The position numbers and the translations under genes were made by a program. The notes below the pieces were generated by a model. That model was not told the origin of the DNA. It did no database searches and saw only the letters and a list, made by a program, of their open reading frames with translations. Shown in pieces: positions 39,191-43,420 of a stretch of 43,420 bases of DNA. The stretch is from Micromonosporaceae bacterium (GTDB taxonomy: Bacteria; Actinomycetota; Actinomycetes; Mycobacteriales; Micromonosporaceae): the NCBI GenBank assembly GCA_009377645.1, contig WHTQ01000034.1, forward strand, positions 1 to 43,420, read 5' to 3'. How positions within the stretch are numbered: position 1 is the stretch's first letter; every line of letters begins with the position of its first letter.

Positions 39191-40483
39191 TCAGCCCCAG
39201 GCCAGCAGCGCCGCCTCCGGGTCGGACAGGAACGCGCCGACGTCGGCGAGGTACCGCGAACCCAGCTCGCCGTCGATGATCCGGTGGTCGAAGCTGAGCC
39301 CCAGCGTGGTCACCGGCCGGGGCCGGACCTTGCCCTTGTGGACCCACGGCTGCTCCCGGATGCTCCCGAACGCCAGGATCGCCGCCTCGCCCGGCGGCAG
39401 GATCGGCGTGCCGGTGTCCACGCCGAACACTCCCACGTTGGTGATCGTGAACGTGCCGCCGGTCATCTCGGCCGGAGTCGTCTTCCCGGTCCGGGCGGTC
39501 TGCACCAGGGCGGTCACCGCGTCGGCCAGCTCCCGCAGCGACAGCCGACCGGCGTCCTTGATGTTCGGCACGATCAGACCGCGCTCGGTCGCCGCCGCGA
39601 TGCCGAGGTTGACGTAGTCCTTGACCACTATCTCCCCGGCCGCACCGTCCCAGGTCGAGTTGACCATCGGGTGCCGGCGCAGCGCCAGCAGCACCGCCTT
39701 GGCCGCCAGCAGCAACGGCGAGACGCGCACCTCCCGCCACTCGGGATGGGCCCGGAGCCGGTCCAGCGCCCGCATCGCCCGGGTCACGTCGACGGTCAGG
39801 AACTCGGTCACGTGCGGCGCGGTGAACGCCGACGCGGTCATGTTCTCGGCGGTGAGCTTGCGAACCCCCTTGACCGGGATCCGCTGCTCCCGGTCCGGCC
39901 CGACGGTCGCCACCCCGGCCGTGGTCGGCGCCGGCGTGGCGACGATCACCTGCACGTCCTCCCGGGTGATCGAGCCGGCCGGGCCGGTTCCGGTCACCGC
40001 GTGCAGGTCCACCCCGAGGTCCCGGGCCAGCTTGCGGACCGGTGGCTTCGCCAGCGCCGGACCCGCCGCCACCACCGCCATCGCGGGAGCCGGCTCCGCC
40101 ACCGGGGCAGGACCATCGGTCCGGCGGGGACGCCGCTTCGCGGCCGTGGTACGCGGACCGTAGCCGACCAGCACCGCCGTGCGACCGCTTGCCGTGGTCT
40201 CGCCGATCTTGCCGCCGGTCGGCTCATCGGCCGGCTCTGCCGGCTCGGTGTCGATCGACACGATCGGCGAGCCGACCTCGACCGTCGACCCCTCCGACGC
40301 GAAGATCTTGACCACCTTGCCGGGCCACTTCGCCGGGATCTCGACCGCCGCCTTCGCGGTCTCCACCTCGACGATCGGCTGGTTCTGCTCGATCACCTCA
40401 CCCTCGGCGACCAGCCACTTCAGGATCTCGCCCTCGGTGAGACCCTCACCGAGGTCGGGCAGCGGAAACTCGTGGACCGCCAT
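39191..40483 (-). CDS. Dihydrolipoamide acyltransferase (E2) of a 2-oxo acid dehydrogenase complex
   Basis: A 430-residue protein with three parts. The lipoyl domain (residues 3-78) has Lys44 in VEVETAKAAVEIPAKWPGK. The peripheral subunit-binding domain near 145-180 has VRKLARDLGVDLHAVTGTGP. The catalytic domain (200-430) ends with the active site LGLSFDHRIIDGELGSRYLA (His400, Asp404). There is a single lipoyl domain and a Pro/Ala linker. The order E1-alpha, E1-beta, E2 and the sequence style fit branched-chain or pyruvate dehydrogenase of actinobacterial type; the acyl substrate is not decidable. It is separated from E1-beta by 3 bases. Confidence 0.92.
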   Translation of the reverse strand: MAVHEFPLPDLGEGLTEGEILKWLVAEGEVIEQNQPIVEVETAKAAVEIPAKWPGKVVKIFASEGSTVEVGSPIVSIDTEPAEPADEPTGGKIGETTASGRTAVLVGYGPRTTAAKRRPRRTDGPAPVAEPAPAMAVVAAGPALAKPPVRKLARDLGVDLHAVTGTGPAGSITREDVQVIVATPAPTTAGVATVGPDREQRIPVKGVRKLTAENMTASAFTAPHVTEFLTVDVTRAMRALDRLRAHPEWREVRVSPLLLAAKAVLLALRRHPMVNSTWDGAAGEIVVKDYVNLGIAAATERGLIVPNIKDAGRLSLRELADAVTALVQTARTGKTTPAEMTGGTFTITNVGVFGVDTGTPILPPGEAAILAFGSIREQPWVHKGKVRPRPVTTLGLSFDHRIIDGELGSRYLADVGAFLSDPEAALLAWG

Positions 40484-40486
40484 CGC

Positions 40487-41476
40487 TCACCACCCGAAGC
40501 TTCGGTCGACGGCGTCCAGCACCCGGTCCAGGTCTGGGAGGTACTCCTCCTCCAGCCGGGAGGCCGGGTACGGCGTGTCGAAGCCGGCCACCCGCAGCAC
40601 CGGCGACTCCAGCGAGTAGAAGCACTCTTCGGTTACCCGGGCCGCCACCTCGGCACCCATCCCGAGCGTGGCCGGCGCCTCGTGCACCACCACACACCGG
40701 CCGGTGCGCCGCACCGACTCGTACACCGGGGTCAGGTCCAGCGGCGAGAGCGTCCGCAGGTCGATGACCTCCAGCGCCCGCCCGTCCTCCTCGGCGGCGG
40801 TGGCGGCGTCCAGCGCCACCTTCACCATCGGCCCGTACGCGAGCACCGTACAGTCGGTGCCCGGTCGGGCGACCCGGGACGCGTGCAGCGGGAACACCTG
40901 CGCCGCCGGGGCGGCGGTGTCCACCTCGCCCTTCTCCCAGTAGCGCCGCTTCGGCTCCAGGAACACGATCGGGTCGTCGGAGGCGATCGCCTGCTGGATC
41001 ATCCAGTACGCGTCGACCGGGCTCGCGCAGGTCACCACCTTCAGGCCGGCGGTGTGCACGAAGTAGGTCTCCGGCGACTCGGAGTGGTGCTCAACCGCAC
41101 CGATCCCGCCGCCGAACGGGATCCGGATCACCACCGGCAGCCGTACCTGCCCCTGCGAGCGGTAGTGCATCTTCGCCAGCTGCGAGACGATCTGGTCGAA
41201 GGCCGGGTAGACGAACCCGTCGAACTGGATCTCGCAGACCGGGCGGTAGCCGCGGATCGCCAGCCCGACCGCCGTCCCGACGATCCCGGACTCGGCCAGC
41301 GGTGTGTCGATCACCCGGTCCTCGCCGAAGTCTTTCTGCAGCCCGTCGGTGATCCGGAAGACGCCGCCCAGCTTGCCGATGTCCTCCCCCATCATGATCA
41401 CTTTCGGGTCGTCCTCCATGGCCTTGCGCAGCCCGGAGTTGAGGGCCTTGCCGAGTGTGAGGTTCTCCGCCGCCAT
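40487..41476 (-). CDS. 2-oxo acid dehydrogenase E1 component, beta subunit
   Basis: A 329-residue protein. Conserved blocks include NLTLGKALNSGLRKAMEDD, VIMMGEDIGKLGGVFRITDG, DTPLAESGIVGTAVGLAIRG, PFGGGIGAVEHHSESPETYF and VHEAPATLGMGAEVAARVTE. The beta subunit supplies a glutamate that activates thiamine diphosphate (in GEDIG/PLAE regions) and forms the heterotetramer with alpha. Its ATG shares one base with the alpha stop (TGATG), so synthesis is coupled. Confidence 0.93.
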   Translation of the reverse strand: MAAENLTLGKALNSGLRKAMEDDPKVIMMGEDIGKLGGVFRITDGLQKDFGEDRVIDTPLAESGIVGTAVGLAIRGYRPVCEIQFDGFVYPAFDQIVSQLAKMHYRSQGQVRLPVVIRIPFGGGIGAVEHHSESPETYFVHTAGLKVVTCASPVDAYWMIQQAIASDDPIVFLEPKRRYWEKGEVDTAAPAAQVFPLHASRVARPGTDCTVLAYGPMVKVALDAATAAEEDGRALEVIDLRTLSPLDLTPVYESVRRTGRCVVVHEAPATLGMGAEVAARVTEECFYSLESPVLRVAGFDTPYPASRLEEEYLPDLDRVLDAVDRSFGW

Positions 41477-42636
41477 CAGTGCGCACCCCCCTCGAACGAC
41501 TCCAGGTACGCGCTGAACTGCGCGCGCTGCTGGTCCAGCTCCGCTGAGCCCGTCGGGTAGACGTGGTCGAACAGCTGCACCGGTTGCGGGTCCGGCAACG
41601 CCAGCACCCGCTCCCGCAGCTCCTGGGAGGCCGCCTTCGCCTCCGCGTCCGTCTGCTGGAAGAAGTCGTCCCCGGCGATCTGCTGCTCGGCCAGGAACGT
41701 CCGCAGCCGGAGGATCGGGTCCTTGGCCTGCCACTGTTCGACCTCCCCGGCCAGCCGGTACCGGGTCGGATCGTCGGAGGTGGTGTGCGCGCCCATCCGG
41801 TAGGTGTAGGCCTCGATCATGGTCGGCCCCTGACCGCGCCGGGCCTGGTCCAGCGCCGCCTTGGTGACCGCGTAGCTGGCCAGCACGTCGTTGCCGTCCA
41901 CCCGGATGCCCGGGAAGCCGAACCCGTTCGCCCGCTGGTGCAGCGGCACCCGGGTCTGCCGCTCGATCGGCTCCGAGATCGCGTACTGGTTGTTCTGGCA
42001 GAAGAAGACGATCGGCGCGTGGTAGACGCTGGACCAGACGAACGCCTCGTTCACGTCGCCCTGGCTGGTGGCGCCGTCCCCGAAGTAGGCGATCACCGCC
42101 TCCCCGTCGTCGCCACCGACCTTGCCGTCCTTGGCGACCCCCATCGCGTACCCGGTGGCGTGCAGGGTCTGCGCTCCGATCACGATCGTGTACATGTGGA
42201 ACTTGAACTTGCTCGGGTCCCACCCGCCCTGGTCGACGCCGCGGAACAGGCCCAGCGGCATGATCGGGTCGATCCCGCGGCAGTAGAGGACCCCGTGCTC
42301 GCGGTAGGTCGGGAAGGCCATGTCCTGTGGCCGCAGCGCGTGGCCGGAGCCGACCTGCGCCGCCTCCTGCCCGCGCAGGCTCGCCCAGATGCCCAGCTCG
42401 CCCTGGCGCTGTAGCGCCTCGGCCTCGGCGTCGAGCCGGCGGATCACGACCATGTCGTGGTAGAGCTTGTGATACTCCTGGTCGGTGAAGTCGACCGTGT
42501 ACTCGGTGCCGTACGGGTCGCGGGCCGAGTCGATCCGCTTCCCGTCAGGGGTGAGTAGCTGCACCATCTCCGGCGCGCCACCCGGTGCGGCAGGCTCGCC
42601 GCGGGTGGTGCGGGCCCGGGTAACGGTAGCGCCCAT
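41476..42636 (-). CDS. pdhA: 2-oxo acid dehydrogenase E1 component, alpha subunit
   Basis: A 386-residue protein with an N-terminal extension of about 50 residues. The thiamine-diphosphate motif begins AYFGDGATSQGDVNEAFVWS and ends in FFCQNNQYAIS (GDG...NN). The phosphorylation-loop-like YRMGAHTTSDDPTRYR is conserved, and RTFLAEQQIAGDDFF follows. E1 decarboxylates a 2-oxo acid and passes the acyl group to the lipoyl arm of E2. Many databases name this class pdhA, but pyruvate versus branched-chain 2-oxo acid specificity is not resolved by sequence. GGGAG lies 7 bases before the ATG. First gene of the three-gene operon; no E3 gene is adjacent. Confidence 0.92.
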   Translation of the reverse strand: MGATVTRARTTRGEPAAPGGAPEMVQLLTPDGKRIDSARDPYGTEYTVDFTDQEYHKLYHDMVVIRRLDAEAEALQRQGELGIWASLRGQEAAQVGSGHALRPQDMAFPTYREHGVLYCRGIDPIMPLGLFRGVDQGGWDPSKFKFHMYTIVIGAQTLHATGYAMGVAKDGKVGGDDGEAVIAYFGDGATSQGDVNEAFVWSSVYHAPIVFFCQNNQYAISEPIERQTRVPLHQRANGFGFPGIRVDGNDVLASYAVTKAALDQARRGQGPTMIEAYTYRMGAHTTSDDPTRYRLAGEVEQWQAKDPILRLRTFLAEQQIAGDDFFQQTDAEAKAASQELRERVLALPDPQPVQLFDHVYPTGSAELDQQRAQFSAYLESFEGGAH

Positions 42637-42881
42637 CCGTGTCTCCCGTCGTGTCTGCGTCGCCGCGGGGGTTGCCTGCGCCGCGCATTGTGCCGAAGCC
42701 GCGCCTGGCCTGGGTAAGGCTGCCGCGCGGGTTGTGTGACATCCTCGCAGCCTCCATACTCCCAGACGCCACGCCCGCGCTCCAGCGCTGCCGCAGACCA
42801 CCTGGTACGCGGCGGAGCCGGTCTCTGGTGGCCTGCCGGGTGTGTCGGAAACTTGCCAGTTTGACACTCCGTAAGGGGCTA

Positions 42882-42894
42882 GCAGACGGTCTGC
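42882..42894. promoter_or_regulatory. Short palindrome upstream of the small membrane protein gene
   Basis: GCAGACGGTCTGC is a 6-bp inverted repeat around a single G, flanked by GGGG and CCCC. It lies 21 bases before the ATG at 42916 and 16 bases downstream of a perfect TTGACA at 42861-42866. No matching -10 is visible. It could be an operator, but its short length allows chance. Confidence 0.3.
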
Positions 42895-42915
42895 CCCGGA
42901 TGCACGCTTGACGGG

Positions 42916-43134
42916 ATGAGCACGGAGCCCGGCGGGAGATCGCTGACCGGCTACCGCTACCTGCTGGCGGTGGTGATGCTGGTGGCGCTGACCACGGTCC
43001 CGATGCTGGTGGCGGTGGTCGCCGGCGCGGCCACCCTGAGCGAGGCGCCGGCCCCGCCCGAGGACGCCGCCCCGTTCGTCACCTACTCGGGTCCGTCCGG
43101 CCATGGTTGCCCTGGGCCGGTTGGTTCCCCCTGA
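42916..43134 (+). CDS. Small predicted membrane protein (72 residues)
   Basis: MSTEPGGRSLTGYRYLLAVV starts a protein with one long hydrophobic helix (YLLAVVMLVALTTVPMLVAV) and a Pro/Ala-rich tail with one Cys. ACGGG precedes the ATG; ribosome-binding is weak. Coding potential is plausible from codon bias but homology is not recognised. The stop lies 34 bases before the tRNA-Glu gene. Confidence 0.45.
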   Translation: MSTEPGGRSLTGYRYLLAVVMLVALTTVPMLVAVVAGAATLSEAPAPPEDAAPFVTYSGPSGHGCPGPVGSP

Positions 43135-43168
43135 CCGGATCGCGTATGCTCGGGTAGCCTCCGGCGGG

Positions 43169-43241
43169 GCCCCCATCGTCTAGCGGCCCAGGACGCCGCC
43201 CTTTCAAGGCGGTAGCACGGGTTCGAATCCCGTTGGGGGCA
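43169..43241 (+). tRNA. tRNA-Glu (UUC)
   Basis: Acceptor GCCCCCA pairs with TGGGGGC. The D-arm is in TCGTCTAGCGGCCCAGGA, the anticodon loop CTTTCAA is closed by CCGCC/GGCGG and carries TTC, and the T-loop is GGTTCGAATCC. No CCA is encoded. TATGCT at 43145-43150 may be its -10. Confidence 0.95.
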
Positions 43242-43283
43242 CGGTCCGGTTCCGGGTAGAGTCAACTCGCGCCGGAGCGACGA

Positions 43284-43358
43284 GGTCCTGTGGAGCAGCG
43301 TGGAGTGCTCGCCGCCCTGTCAAGGCGGAGGTCGCGGGTTCAAATCCCGTCAGGACCG
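43284..43358 (+). tRNA. tRNA-Asp (GUC)
   Basis: Acceptor GGTCCTG pairs with CAGGACC. The anticodon loop CTGTCAA is closed by CCGCC/GGCGG and carries GTC, and the T-loop is GGTTCAAATCC. Discriminator G. TAGAGT at 43257-43262 may be its -10. Confidence 0.95.
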
Positions 43359-43363
43359 CACCC

Positions 43364-43420
43364 GGCCAGGTAGCTCAGTTGGTACGAGCGTCCGACTGAA
43401 AATCGGAAGGTCGGCGGTTC
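43364..43420 (+). tRNA. tRNA-Phe (GAA), truncated by window end
   Basis: GGCCAGGTAGCTCAGTTGGT gives the acceptor and D-arm. The anticodon loop CTGAAAA, closed by CCGA/TCGG, carries GAA. The sequence stops in the T-arm (GGCGGTTC). It follows tRNA-Asp by 5 bases, so the Glu/Asp/Phe set is a tRNA cluster. Confidence 0.93.

Noticed and set aside
42545-42772. Possible short gene upstream of the E1-alpha gene on the minus strand
   Set aside because: It overlaps the E1-alpha start in another frame, has no ribosome-binding site, and shows no recognisable sequence.
43083-43265. Minus-strand open frame across tRNA-Glu
   Set aside because: It lies over a perfectly folded tRNA gene and has no start signal.

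Overview
This 43.4 kb window is very GC-rich chromosomal DNA (roughly 70% or more by eye) with dense, mostly short-spaced genes, many GTG starts, an F420-type luciferase-like oxidoreductase, an LppU-like membrane protein, a SecA2 and a dehydrogenase complex of actinobacterial type. It looks like an actinomycete, most likely in or near the Micromonosporaceae (inference from gene content and style, not from a search). No prophage, integron, intact insertion sequence or CRISPR array is visible. Mobile DNA is limited to a transposase tail at the left edge and a doubtful relic near 10.75 kb.

Layout. 1-5 kb: transposase end, secreted GH25 lysozyme with a strong hairpin, a zone of gene decay (a DUF1992 remnant and an antisense PA-domain remnant), an amidohydrolase, a DoxX-like membrane protein, tandem palindromes, and an ArsR/SRPBCC pair. 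4-10.5 kb: a TrmB/LuxR-type regulator with an apparent N-terminal frameshift, divergent from a 1223-residue secreted subtilase, then a PolX-type polymerase/PHP protein. 10.8-12.7 kb: an arsenic module made of a fused ArsR-ArsC, a VOC protein and an MFS exporter that has lost its middle. 12.7-15.2 kb: a three-gene ABC-2 exporter operon. 15.3-19.3 kb: OsmC, a hypothetical, a SEC-C protein, then an FtsK/HerA-like ATPase translationally coupled to a C-terminally anchored coiled-coil protein. 19.3-24 kb: CapA-like lipoprotein, LLM oxidoreductase, a small unknown, an M43-type metalloprotease and a flavoprotein disulfide reductase-like enzyme. 24-30.3 kb: truncated ATPase, 61-residue protein, D-amino-acid oxidase-like protein, two alpha/beta hydrolases, and a two-component system. 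30.4-37.6 kb: frameshifted DUF1801 gene, SecA2 with an acidic low-complexity insert, ArfB, MoeA/MoaE, and a frameshifted thioredoxin-NHL protein. 37.6-43.4 kb: LppU-like membrane protein, a 43-residue basic protein, the E1-alpha/E1-beta/E2 operon of a 2-oxo acid dehydrogenase, a small membrane protein, and tRNA-Glu, tRNA-Asp and the start of tRNA-Phe.

Three things stand out. Many genes start at, or within a few bases of, the expected transcription start of a TAnnnT -10 hexamer (leaderless transcripts); both ArsR-type genes do so and carry 7-4-7 inverted-repeat operators at the same place. Several otherwise conserved genes are broken by single indels in short G/C runs, which could be real decay or assembly error. 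The FtsK-like ATPase plus tail-anchored protein is the best candidate for an undescribed two-component machine; the acidic insert in SecA2 and the tandem 18-bp palindromes are the best candidates for unusual elements.
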